This document shows positions 1 through 6,955 of a DNA stretch of 7,338 nucleotides, piece after piece (positions within the stretch are counted from its first letter, which is position 1; the number at the start of each line of letters is the position of its first letter). This DNA is from Sva-07 sp964651825 (lineage in GTDB: Bacteria; Actinomycetota; Acidimicrobiia; Acidimicrobiales; Ilumatobacteraceae): positions 1 through 7,338 of the forward strand of contig CAZYWK010000128.1 of assembly GCA_964651825.1 (NCBI GenBank). The letters are read 5' to 3'. The position numbers and the translations under genes are program-made. The notes beneath the pieces were generated by a model, which saw nothing but the letters and a program-made list of their open reading frames with translations, did not search any database and was not told the DNA's origin.

Positions 1-1059
1 AGCTACTTCGTGCAGCAGAACGTCGGCAAGCGCAACATCAGCGTCGATCTCGCGAACGAACGGGGAGCGGCCGTCGTCCGCGACCTCGCCCGCCACGCCG
101 ACGTCGTCGTCGAGAACTACCGGCCCGGCGTGATGGACCGGCTCGGCCTCGGCCCTGACGTCCTCTGCACCATCAACTCGCGCCTCGTCTACGCGTCGAT
201 CTCCGGCTACGGCCAGACCGGCCCCTGGATGCATCGCCGGGCATATGCGCCCGTCGTCGAGGCGGAGGCCGGGATCATCGCGTCGCAAGGCAACGCCCGC
301 GGCGGCCCGCTGGCAAAGGATCCCCACAGCCATGCCGACGTCTACGCGGGGATGGAGGCTGCCGCTGCGATCCTCGCCGCCCTGTACCAGCGGGAGCACA
401 CCGGGCGAGGTCAGCGCCTCGACATCTCGATGGCCGAGACGATGCTGTACGTCAACGAGCACCTCCACGACGCACTGTGGGACGGCGACGACGATCCGCA
501 GTGGATCCGCAGCTTCCGTCCCGGCGACTACCTCGTGCTGACGGTCGCCAACGGCGAATCACTGGTCGTGTCGGGTCACCCCGCAGAGCGCGGCACGTTC
601 GACCTCTTCCTCGCCGCCATGGGGCGTACCGAACTCGCGGATGATCCACGCTTCGCGGACGTCGCGGGCCGCCGGTCCAACTTCGACGCGCTCCGCGAGG
701 TCATCCGCGACTTCGCCGCCACCGTGCCCGACGCCGACACGTTCGAGTCGCTCTTCGCCGAGCACGGACTCGCCGTCGGACGCGTGCGCCAGCCCGGTGA
801 ACTGGCCGACACCGCGTGGGCGCTCGAGCGTGGCGCGACGGTCGACATCGACGACCGCAACGGCGGATCGATCAGGGTCCCGAACGTGCCGTGGCACTTC
901 GGCGACGCTCCCGACGTGGCCGTCGGCGGCATCGCCAAGTACCGCGGAGAGGACAACCGTGCCGTGCTCCACGAACTGCTCGGCTACGACGACGCCACGA
1001 TCGACGACCTCGAGTCGTCCGGCGCCCTCTCCTCCCGCGTCCCCGACCCGTTCTCGTGA
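1..1059 (+). CDS. Family III (CaiB/BaiF) CoA-transferase, 5'-truncated by window edge
   Basis: Family III CoA-transferases move coenzyme A between carboxylic acids in the cytoplasm through an aspartyl-CoA mixed anhydride. The frame is open from base 1, so the true start lies outside the window; the GTG at 10 is internal. The 352 visible residues begin in the NKR..SVDL-type segment (NVGKRNISVDL), and roughly 70 N-terminal residues should be missing for a family of about 390-400. Visible landmarks are ADVVVENYRPGVMDRLGLG, the SGYGQTGPW block, and the HADVYAGMEAAAAILAAL segment, followed by TGRGQRLDISMAE. The Asp at 337-339 in HADVYAG is the likely catalytic aspartate. The C-terminal half carries the usual small-domain features (FADVAGRRSN, VPNVPWHFGDAP). 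The substrate pair cannot be told from sequence; formyl-, succinyl-, carnitine- and racemase-type members all look alike here. Family call is firm, specificity unknown. Confidence 0.93.
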   Translation, partial: SYFVQQNVGKRNISVDLANERGAAVVRDLARHADVVVENYRPGVMDRLGLGPDVLCTINSRLVYASISGYGQTGPWMHRRAYAPVVEAEAGIIASQGNARGGPLAKDPHSHADVYAGMEAAAAILAALYQREHTGRGQRLDISMAETMLYVNEHLHDALWDGDDDPQWIRSFRPGDYLVLTVANGESLVVSGHPAERGTFDLFLAAMGRTELADDPRFADVAGRRSNFDALREVIRDFAATVPDADTFESLFAEHGLAVGRVRQPGELADTAWALERGATVDIDDRNGGSIRVPNVPWHFGDAPDVAVGGIAKYRGEDNRAVLHELLGYDDATIDDLESSGALSSRVPDPFS

Positions 1060-1065
1060 TCTTCC

Positions 1066-1083
1066 TGCGTACCCGCGTGCGCA
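1066..1083. repeat. Short inverted repeat (7-bp stem, 4-nt loop) between CoA-transferase and ligase
   Basis: TGCGTAC (1066-1072) can pair with GTGCGCA (1077-1083), with one G-U wobble and the loop CCGC. It sits 7 nt after the CoA-transferase stop. No T-run follows, so it is not a convincing intrinsic terminator. It may be a weak pause or 3'-end structure, or chance. Confidence 0.3.
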
Positions 1084-1120
1084 AGCTGTTCACGAGAACG
1101 ACGGCCAGACTGGGTCGCGC

Positions 1121-2023
1121 ATGACGCTGCGGTTCCCGGTTGCGCCGATGAAGGCGACGATGGCCTCGCTGCCCGACGGCGACGACTGGGCGTTCGAGAT
1201 CAAGTGGGACGGCTACCGCACGATCGTCCACGCCGCCGATGGATCGGTCCGCCTCCAGAGCACCGCCGGTCACGACGTGACGACCCGCTGGCCCGAGTTC
1301 GCGGGCCTGGCCGAATCGGTCAACGCGGCCGAGGCGATCCTCGACGGCGAGCTCGTGGTGTTCGACGACGACGGCCGGCCGAGCTTCGAGCTCGTCCAGA
1401 ACAGCGGTGTCGGATCCACCCGGCAAGCCGTGCTGCAGCTGTTCGACGTCCTGTCGGTCGACGGGACCGACACGATCGACCTGCCGTACGAGGCGAGACG
1501 CCAGCTCCTCGACCAACTCGTCGAGCCGGGCGACAACTGGGTGATACCCGGCAACCGGATCGGCGACGGTGCCGCGCTGCTCGAGGCGACCCGCGAGCAG
1601 GGTCTCGAGGGAGTGATCGCCAAGCGGCTCGGGTCGACCTATCGGCCCGGGACGCGTTCGAAGGACTGGCGCAAGATCAAGAACCGCACGCGCGTCGAAC
1701 TGTCGATCGGCGGGTTCACCAGCGGAACCGGCAACCGTTCGTCGACGTTCGGTGCGCTGCTCGTCGGCGTGCCGAACGAGGGCACCGGCACGCTGCGCTT
1801 CGCCGGGGGTGTCGGTACCGGCTTCACCCAGACGACCCTGGAGGAACTCCTCTCCCTGATGCGCGAGCTCGCCACGGACAGCTGCCCGTTCGACCCCGTC
1901 CCACCGGCGAGCTACCGCAAGGGCGCGACATGGCTCCGGCCCGACCTGCGGTGCCTCGCCGAGATCGCCGAGTTCACCAACGAGGGCTACGTCCGCCACG
2001 CCGTATATCTGGAGTTGATCTGA
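1121..2023 (+). CDS. Stand-alone ATP-dependent DNA ligase, LigD/LigC type (300 aa)
   Basis: ATP-dependent DNA ligases seal nicks via a lysyl-AMP enzyme intermediate. The nucleotidyl lysine is K28 in motif I (EIKWDGYR, 26-33). Other landmarks are the DGELVVFDDDGRPSFELVQ segment (75-93), motif III LFDV (107-110), motif IV EGVIAKR (163-169), motif V WRKIK (183-187), and an OB-fold region (about 190-290) with the LigD-like blocks FGALLVG and RFAGGVGTGFT, ending in WLRPDL..AEIAEFT. The length of 300 aa equals a ligase domain alone: no polymerase or phosphoesterase domain is fused and no Ku gene is visible. The motif Ia segment reads QSTAGHD where the family normally has SRNG-D, so the conserved Arg is replaced. 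ATG 1121 is chosen because the MTLRFPVAPM N-terminus matches family starts; there is no clear ribosome site. Kynureninase follows after 17 nt. It may serve backup nick or end repair. Confidence 0.9.
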   Translation: MTLRFPVAPMKATMASLPDGDDWAFEIKWDGYRTIVHAADGSVRLQSTAGHDVTTRWPEFAGLAESVNAAEAILDGELVVFDDDGRPSFELVQNSGVGSTRQAVLQLFDVLSVDGTDTIDLPYEARRQLLDQLVEPGDNWVIPGNRIGDGAALLEATREQGLEGVIAKRLGSTYRPGTRSKDWRKIKNRTRVELSIGGFTSGTGNRSSTFGALLVGVPNEGTGTLRFAGGVGTGFTQTTLEELLSLMRELATDSCPFDPVPPASYRKGATWLRPDLRCLAEIAEFTNEGYVRHAVYLELI

Positions 2024-2040
2024 ACGACCAGACTCCCGGC

Positions 2041-3225
2041 ATGGACGTCACGCGTGATCACGCCGAGGAGCTCGACCGCCAAGACCCGCTCGCCGCCTGG
2101 CGCGACGAGTTCGTCATCTCCGACCCCGACGTGATCTATCTCGACGGAAACTCGCTCGGGCGCACACCGAAACGGACCGTCGCCGCAGTGCGCCACGTGC
2201 TCGAGCACCAGTGGGCGGCTGACCTGATCAACTCGTGGTGGCAACACGACTGGCTCGACCTGACACTCTCGACCGGTGACCTGCTGGCCCCGCTGATCGG
2301 CGCACAGCCGGGTGAGGTCGCGGTCCACGAATCGACCACGCTCGGCATCTTCCAGCTCCTCAACGTGGCACTCGACCTGGTGCCGGGCCGCCGGGTGATC
2401 GCGATCGACGGCCGCGACTTCCCGACCGACCGCTACGCCGCCGAGGGAGTGGCCCGCCTGCGTGGCGGCGAACTGCGCGTCGGGCTCGACGACCTCACCG
2501 GCGTCGATGTCGTCCTGCGCTCGATGGTCGACTACCGGACCGCCGAGGTCGCCGACATCGCAGCCGAAACGGCGCGCGCCGCGGCGGCCGGAGCGACGAC
2601 GATCTGGGACCTGTCGCATGCCGCCGGCGTCCTGGCCGTCGACCTGCATGCCGCCGACGTGGAGCTGGCCGTCGGCTGCACCTACAAGTTCCTCAACGGT
2701 GGCCCGGGCGCGCCCGCGTTCGTGTTCGTCGGCGAGCACCTCCACGACCGGCTCGTCCAGCCGATCTGGGGCTGGTTCGGCCAGTCCGACCAGTTCGCCA
2801 TGGAGCGCCCGTTCGATCCGCGGCCGGGCATCGGCCGGATGCTCAACGGCACACCTCCGGTACTCGGGCTGACCGCCGCCCGAGCGGGCATCGAGCTGAC
2901 CGCCGAGGCCGGGATCGAGGCGATCGCGGCGAAGGGCCGCGAGCTGACCGGGCTCGCGATCCGTCTCGCCGACCAGTACGGATTGGTCACCGACACCCCA
3001 CGGGATCCGTTCCGGCGGGGCGGTCATGTGGCGATCCGGCATCCCGGCGCTCGGCGGATCCACCTCGAGTTGACCGCCCGCAAGGTGATCGCCGACTACC
3101 GCGATCCCGACGTCCTGCGATTCGGCCTGTCTCCGCTCACCACCCGTTTCACCGACGTGTACGACGCCTTCGCGATGCTGGCCGACTGGGTGGGTGCCGA
3201 GGGAGCGGGCATGCTGGAGGGATGA
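2041..3225 (+). CDS. kynU: Kynureninase (PLP-dependent)
   Basis: Kynureninase cleaves L-kynurenine to anthranilate and L-alanine (or 3-hydroxykynurenine to 3-hydroxyanthranilate) in tryptophan degradation. The 394-aa protein is near normal bacterial size. YLDGNSLG (33-40) is the family N-terminal signature, and DFPTDRY follows at mid-protein. WDLSHAAG contains D190, the expected PLP-pyridine partner. K216 in CTYKFLNGGPGAPAF is the Schiff-base lysine. GWFG, RMLNGTPPVL, RRGGHVAIRHP and DVLRFGLSPLTTRF are typical C-terminal blocks. ATG 2041 is preferred: the frame is open far upstream, but that extension overlaps the ligase and has no kynureninase character. It lies 17 nt after the ligase and overlaps the next gene by 4 bp, so it is probably co-transcribed with both. 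No kynurenine formamidase or tryptophan dioxygenase gene is in view, so whether this serves catabolism or NAD synthesis is open. Confidence 0.95.
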   Translation: MDVTRDHAEELDRQDPLAAWRDEFVISDPDVIYLDGNSLGRTPKRTVAAVRHVLEHQWAADLINSWWQHDWLDLTLSTGDLLAPLIGAQPGEVAVHESTTLGIFQLLNVALDLVPGRRVIAIDGRDFPTDRYAAEGVARLRGGELRVGLDDLTGVDVVLRSMVDYRTAEVADIAAETARAAAAGATTIWDLSHAAGVLAVDLHAADVELAVGCTYKFLNGGPGAPAFVFVGEHLHDRLVQPIWGWFGQSDQFAMERPFDPRPGIGRMLNGTPPVLGLTAARAGIELTAEAGIEAIAAKGRELTGLAIRLADQYGLVTDTPRDPFRRGGHVAIRHPGARRIHLELTARKVIADYRDPDVLRFGLSPLTTRFTDVYDAFAMLADWVGAEGAGMLEG

Positions 3226-3563
3226 GCGTCGTCAAGATCAATGCCATCTCCGTCCCCGAGGGGATGGGTCCGCAACTCGAAGGTCGATTCGCCGGGCGGG
3301 CGAAGATGGTCGAGCAGTTCGAGGGGTTCGAGGACTTCCAGCTGCTGCGCCCGGTCGAAGGCGAGGAGCGCTACTTCGTCTACACGCGGTGGGAGACCGA
3401 GGAGCACTTCCAGGCGTGGCTGAACAGCCAGGAGTTCGGGCAAGGTCACGCCAACGCCGGTGCACCCGGCGCCGGGCACGGCGGCGACGCCCCGAAGCCC
3501 GTCTCCCAGGGTGCGGCGCTGCTCAGCTTCGAAGTCGTCGAACACGTCGTCAAAGGCGCCTGA
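3222..3563 (+). CDS. IsdG/MhuD-type heme-degrading monooxygenase (113 aa)
   Basis: This is a ferredoxin-like-fold (ABM superfamily) heme oxygenase of the IsdG/MhuD group, which opens the heme ring and frees iron in the cytoplasm. The N-terminal half is very close to mycobacterial MhuD as I remember it: VVKINAI (3-9), FQLLRPV-GEERYFV (39-53) and FQAW (63-66). The three expected active-site residues are present: N7, W66 and a heme-ligand His. The His is H76, ten residues after W66 as in staphylococcal IsdG rather than nine as in MhuD. A Gly/Ala/Pro-rich stretch (79-94) replaces the usual short loop before the last strand (ALLSFEVVEHV). The start overlaps the kynU stop in an ATGA. A GGAGG (3216-3220) lies too close to this ATG to be an ideal site, so translational coupling is likely. 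The product (mycobilin-like or staphylobilin-like) cannot be predicted. Class is firm, exact chemistry is not. Confidence 0.9.
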   Translation: MSVVKINAISVPEGMGPQLEGRFAGRAKMVEQFEGFEDFQLLRPVEGEERYFVYTRWETEEHFQAWLNSQEFGQGHANAGAPGAGHGGDAPKPVSQGAALLSFEVVEHVVKGA

Positions 3564-3578
3564 CCCCTTCCCTCCGTC

Positions 3579-3669
3579 GCCCGTCTGGTCGTCGTTTGCG
3601 TCGGGATTCAGCACGCACCGGTGTGATCAGATCCCGACGCAAACGGCGGCCGGACGATGTGAGACGGGC
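3579..3669. repeat. Nested inverted repeat / long hairpin upstream of lysC
   Basis: The inner arms are a perfect 15-bp inverted repeat: CGTTTGCGTCGGGAT (3593-3607) and ATCCCGACGCAAACG (3631-3645). With three G-U pairs the stem extends outward as RNA to 3582/3656, about 26 pairs. Near the apex, TCA/TGA (3608-3610/3624-3626) and CAC/GTG (3612-3614/3621-3623) can pair further around a 6-nt loop. A second perfect 8-bp repeat, GCCCGTCT (3579-3586) and AGACGGGC (3662-3669), encloses it. There is no T-run on either side, so a standard intrinsic terminator is not supported. It occupies most of the 124-bp gap between the heme oxygenase and lysC. Possible roles are a REP/MITE-like palindromic element, a processing or 3'-stability structure, or an atypical terminator. 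No second copy is seen in this window. Confidence 0.75.
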
Positions 3670-3672
3670 CGG

Positions 3673-3678
3673 TAGGGT
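3673..3678 (+). promoter_or_regulatory. Possible lysC -10 element (TAGGGT), near-leaderless
   Basis: TAGGGT fits the actinobacterial TANNNT -10 form and ends 9 nt before the GTG start of lysC. That would give a leaderless or almost leaderless mRNA. No good -35 is seen. The AGGG within it could alternatively act as a weak ribosome site. Confidence 0.4.
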
Positions 3679-3687
3679 TTCGTCCCC

Positions 3688-4938
3688 GTGGCCCTGATCG
3701 TCCAGAAGTACGGCGGAACGTCCGTCGCCGACCCCGACCGCATCCGTGCGGTGGCCGACAACGTCGCGATCACCAAGCGTCGCGGCAACGACGTCGTCGT
3801 CGTGGTCTCCGCTATGGGCAAGGCCACCGACACGCTGATCGCCCTCGCCGAGTCCGTCTCGGCCTCGATGCCAGGCCGTGAGATGGACATGCTGCTGACC
3901 ACCGGCGAACGTCAGACGGCGGCGTTGATGACGATGGCATTGGCCGATCGAGGCATCGACGCGATCAGCTTCACGGGCAGCCAGGTCGGCATCATCACCG
4001 ACACCACGCACCGCAAGGCCAAGATCCTCGAGGTGAAGGGCGATCGGGTGCGTGACGCGTTGGCCGCCGGCAAGGTCGCCGTCGTCGCCGGGTTTCAAGG
4101 GGTGAGCACCGACAAGGAGATCACCACGATGGGCCGGGGCGCCTCCGACCTCACCGCGTCGGCTCTCGCCCAGGCGCTGCAGGCCGATGCCTGCGAGATC
4201 TACACCGACGTCACGGGCGTGTTCACCGCCGACCCGCGCATCGTGCCGCAGGCCCGCAAGCTCCCCAAGGTGCACTTCGACGAGATGTTGGAGATGGCCG
4301 GTGCCGGCTCCAAGGTGCTCGCCCTGCGCTCCGTCGAGTTCGCCCGCACGCACGACGTTCCCCTCCACGTCCGCAGCTCCTTCACCTGGGAGCCGGGGAC
4401 GTGGGTCACCAACGAGGAGGCCTCGATGGAAGATCCGATCATCTCCGGTGTCGTCACCGACATGACCGAGGCCAAGGTCACCGTGCTCGGTGTGCCCGAC
4501 CGCCCGGGCATCTCGGCCGCGCTGTTCGAACCCCTCGCGGCCGCGAACGTGAACGTCGACATGATCGTGCAGAACACCTCGACCGACGGCACCACCGACA
4601 TCAGCTTCACGATGCCGATGGCCGACATGAACGAGGCCGAGACGATCGTGTCGCGCGTCGCCGCCGAAGTGGGCGCCACCGGTGTGTCGCACGACAACGA
4701 CATCGCGAAGGTCTCGATCGTCGGCGCCGGCATGAAGTCGTCACCAGGCATCGCCGCCAAGATGTTCCGCGTGCTCGCCGACGAGGACGTCAACATCCAC
4801 ATGATCTCGACCTCGACGATCCGGGTGTCGGTCGTGACCGCGGCCGGCGACATGGAGCGCGCCGCCCGCGCCCTGCACACCGCGTTCGGCCTCGACTCCG
4901 GCGCCGACTACTCCGCCCCCCTCCCCGACAGGAAGTAG
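3688..4938 (+). CDS. lysC: Aspartokinase, alpha subunit (full length, two ACT domains)
   Basis: Aspartokinase phosphorylates L-aspartate, the first step toward lysine, threonine, methionine and diaminopimelate. The 416-aa product has an amino-acid-kinase domain (about 1-245) with KYGGTSV (7-13, catalytic Lys7), TTGERQTAALM (71-81), GRGASDLTA (149-157) and YTDVTGVFTADPR (172-184). Two ACT domains follow (about 264-338 and 341-408), each with a regulatory-type P-G turn, DRPGI and SSPGI. The GTG start gives MALIVQKYGG, matching the family N-terminus. Size and layout fit the alpha subunit of Corynebacterium-type alpha2beta2 enzymes inhibited by lysine plus threonine. By my recalled alignment the position of C. 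glutamicum Thr311, a feedback site, is Ser306 here, with two residues fewer in the preceding loop. Inhibition properties are therefore not safely predicted. The gene ends only 4 bp from a convergent methyltransferase gene, and asd is not directly downstream. Confidence 0.97.
   Translation: MALIVQKYGGTSVADPDRIRAVADNVAITKRRGNDVVVVVSAMGKATDTLIALAESVSASMPGREMDMLLTTGERQTAALMTMALADRGIDAISFTGSQVGIITDTTHRKAKILEVKGDRVRDALAAGKVAVVAGFQGVSTDKEITTMGRGASDLTASALAQALQADACEIYTDVTGVFTADPRIVPQARKLPKVHFDEMLEMAGAGSKVLALRSVEFARTHDVPLHVRSSFTWEPGTWVTNEEASMEDPIISGVVTDMTEAKVTVLGVPDRPGISAALFEPLAAANVNVDMIVQNTSTDGTTDISFTMPMADMNEAETIVSRVAAEVGATGVSHDNDIAKVSIVGAGMKSSPGIAAKMFRVLADEDVNIHMISTSTIRVSVVTAAGDMERAARALHTAFGLDSGADYSAPLPDRK
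4414..4420 (+). promoter_or_regulatory. Internal Shine-Dalgarno (GAGGAGG) for the beta-subunit start
   Basis: GAGGAGG lies 5 nt before an in-frame ATG (4426) inside lysC. It is the best-placed ribosome site in the window; the main gene starts lack one. It also encodes Glu-Glu, so chance cannot be excluded from one sequence. Confidence 0.7.
4426..4938 (+). CDS. lysC: Nested aspartokinase beta (regulatory ACT) subunit, in-frame internal start
   Basis: An in-frame ATG (Met247 of the full protein) opens a 170-residue product holding only the two ACT domains. In C. glutamicum and Bacillus such an internal start is known to make the beta subunit, which pairs with alpha to form the lysine/threonine-binding regulatory complex. 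Support here: the start sits at the same place as the C. glutamicum beta start (a Ser-Met-Glu-Asp context as I recall it), the product length is nearly the same (about 172 there), and a strong GAGGAGG is 5 nt upstream. The beta product has no kinase activity of its own because it lacks KYGG and the kinase domain. It shares its stop with lysC alpha. Expression from this start is inferred from sequence and precedent. Confidence 0.78.
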   Translation: MEDPIISGVVTDMTEAKVTVLGVPDRPGISAALFEPLAAANVNVDMIVQNTSTDGTTDISFTMPMADMNEAETIVSRVAAEVGATGVSHDNDIAKVSIVGAGMKSSPGIAAKMFRVLADEDVNIHMISTSTIRVSVVTAAGDMERAARALHTAFGLDSGADYSAPLPDRK

Positions 4939-4942
4939 CGAA

Positions 4943-5767
4943 TCATCTCACCGTCGCCACGACCCAGTAGTGATGGGGGTTGATGCCGTCGAACGTCTTG
5001 ATCTCGACGCCATAGCCGCTGGTCTTGCTCTTCGGATGACGCCACAGCTGGATGTCGGTGAGCTGGGCGGCGAGCGGGCCGATCACCTGATCGGGATGGA
5101 GCCGGTTGGCCTGCCAACCGAGCCGGGCGGCCGTGCGCCGCTGTGAGATCCAGGTGCCGATGCCGGGGAGCCGGAACGCGGCGCGTGCCGCCGAGCCGAG
5201 CGGCAACAACACGACGTCAGAACCACCGCGGCCCCGGTAGTTGAGGGCGATCTTGCCGCCCGGCTTGGTGACCCTGACCGCTTCGGCGGTGAGGTCGAGC
5301 GCGTCGTCGGAGTCGCAGTGCTGGAGCGTGATGTAGCTGAACGCCACGTCGGCGGAGTTCGCCGGCAGGTCGAGGGTCTGCCCGTCGGCGACGTGGACCG
5401 TGCGCAGCCGGTCGACCTTGCCGAACCGTCCGACGGTCTCGTGTGTCCGCTCGAGGAACCCGGCGTCGAGGTCGCAGGCGATCACGTGGCCGTACTCCCG
5501 TGTGAACGCGCAGGTCATCCGCCCGATGCCACATCCGATCTCGACCAGGGTCTGCTGGTCGTTGGCGGGCGAGCGCAGCCCGAACACCGTGAGGTAGGCG
5601 GGGACCTCGCTGTCGCCGGTGGCGACGAACTGCTCGAGCGTCAGCTCGGAGCCGGTCTCGTTGTTGAAGACCCATCCGGTCGTCCGCACGACGTCGTCGC
5701 CGCTCGCCTGGCGCTCGCTCAGCTGCCCGGCCGCTCGCCAAGGGATCAACTGTGAACGCCGCACCAT
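4943..5767 (-). CDS. Class I SAM-dependent methyltransferase, target unknown (274 aa)
   Basis: Rossmann-fold methyltransferase of the Methyltransf_11/UbiE-like type. Numbered from the ATG at 5767, motif I is LVEIGCGIGRMT (about 74-85). The acidic strand-2 end is ACDLD (97-101, likely ribose contact). DGQTLDLPANSADVAFSY (128-145) supplies motifs II-III, followed by LQHC and a post-motif VTKPGGKIAL (166-175). The N-terminal 60 residues and the last 100 (with WRHPKSKTSGYG and HHYWVVATVR) are probably substrate-binding and name no family I recognise. An upstream TTG at 5806 would add 13 residues, but ATG 5767 is better because a possible -10 (CACAAT) lies between the two. The gene runs opposite to lysC and asd, separating them. 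It ends 4 bp from the lysC stop and starts 99 bp from the asd start. Methyltransferase fold is firm; whether the target is a lipid, quinone, small molecule or macromolecule is unknown. Confidence 0.88.
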   Translation of the reverse strand: MVRRSQLIPWRAAGQLSERQASGDDVVRTTGWVFNNETGSELTLEQFVATGDSEVPAYLTVFGLRSPANDQQTLVEIGCGIGRMTCAFTREYGHVIACDLDAGFLERTHETVGRFGKVDRLRTVHVADGQTLDLPANSADVAFSYITLQHCDSDDALDLTAEAVRVTKPGGKIALNYRGRGGSDVVLLPLGSAARAAFRLPGIGTWISQRRTAARLGWQANRLHPDQVIGPLAAQLTDIQLWRHPKSKTSGYGVEIKTFDGINPHHYWVVATVR

Positions 5768-5775
5768 GCGTGTTG

Positions 5776-5781
5776 ATTGTG
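5776..5781 (-). promoter_or_regulatory. Possible -10 (CACAAT) for the methyltransferase gene
   Basis: On the minus strand CACAAT ends 8 nt before ATG 5767, the same geometry as at asd and mazG. A TTGCCG at 5806-5801 could be a -35, though the 19-nt spacer is long. It lacks the first T of TANNNT. There is no Shine-Dalgarno before the ATG. Confidence 0.3.
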
Positions 5782-5852
5782 GCAGGTGGCGCCGGGAAAG
5801 CGGCAACGCGTGACGCGCGAAAACGCCCCACCCGGACCCAGCAGGGCACCAT

Positions 5853-5858
5853 TAGTCT
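5853..5858 (+). promoter_or_regulatory. Possible asd -10 element (TAGTCT), near-leaderless
   Basis: TAGTCT matches TANNNT and ends 8 nt before ATG 5867. No ribosome site lies in between, so a leaderless mRNA is plausible. No clear -35. Its presence suggests asd has its own promoter, as it must if lysC is not its operon partner. Confidence 0.45.
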
Positions 5859-5866
5859 TTTCGACG

Positions 5867-6916
<1,050 letters not shown>

Positions 6917-6955
6917 CTGCGTTGCGAGGGCTCGTCGCTGCCGAACGCCCACGGG

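Noticed and set aside
872..1999. Long minus-strand open frame (375 codons) opposite the ligase
   Set aside because: Low-complexity Arg/Gly/Val-rich translation, no family resemblance, lies antisense to a clear ligase; typical of GC-rich DNA.
1987..3063. Long minus-strand open frame (358 codons) opposite kynureninase
   Set aside because: Antisense to a well-supported enzyme gene and no recognisable motifs.
3594..3644. CRISPR repeat or insertion-sequence terminal repeats
   Set aside because: One inverted pair only, no direct repeats with spacers, and no transposase between or near the arms.
3564..3687. Lysine riboswitch ahead of lysC
   Set aside because: The 124-bp gap is mostly a simple palindrome, too short for the lysine riboswitch fold, and a -10-like box sits directly before the start codon.
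3550..4692. Long minus-strand open frame (380 codons) opposite lysC
   Set aside because: His/Gly/Asp-rich shadow of the lysC codons; it even reads through the palindrome region. No protein family visible.
5768..5806. TTG at 5806 as start of the methyltransferase
   Set aside because: It adds 13 residues with no family support and would place the start upstream of the candidate -10; ATG 5767 fits better.
6917..6955. Possible bidirectional terminator between asd and the MazG-like gene
   Set aside because: Only CGAG-GG-CTCG (6925-6934), a 4-bp stem with a 2-nt loop and no T-run; too weak to call.
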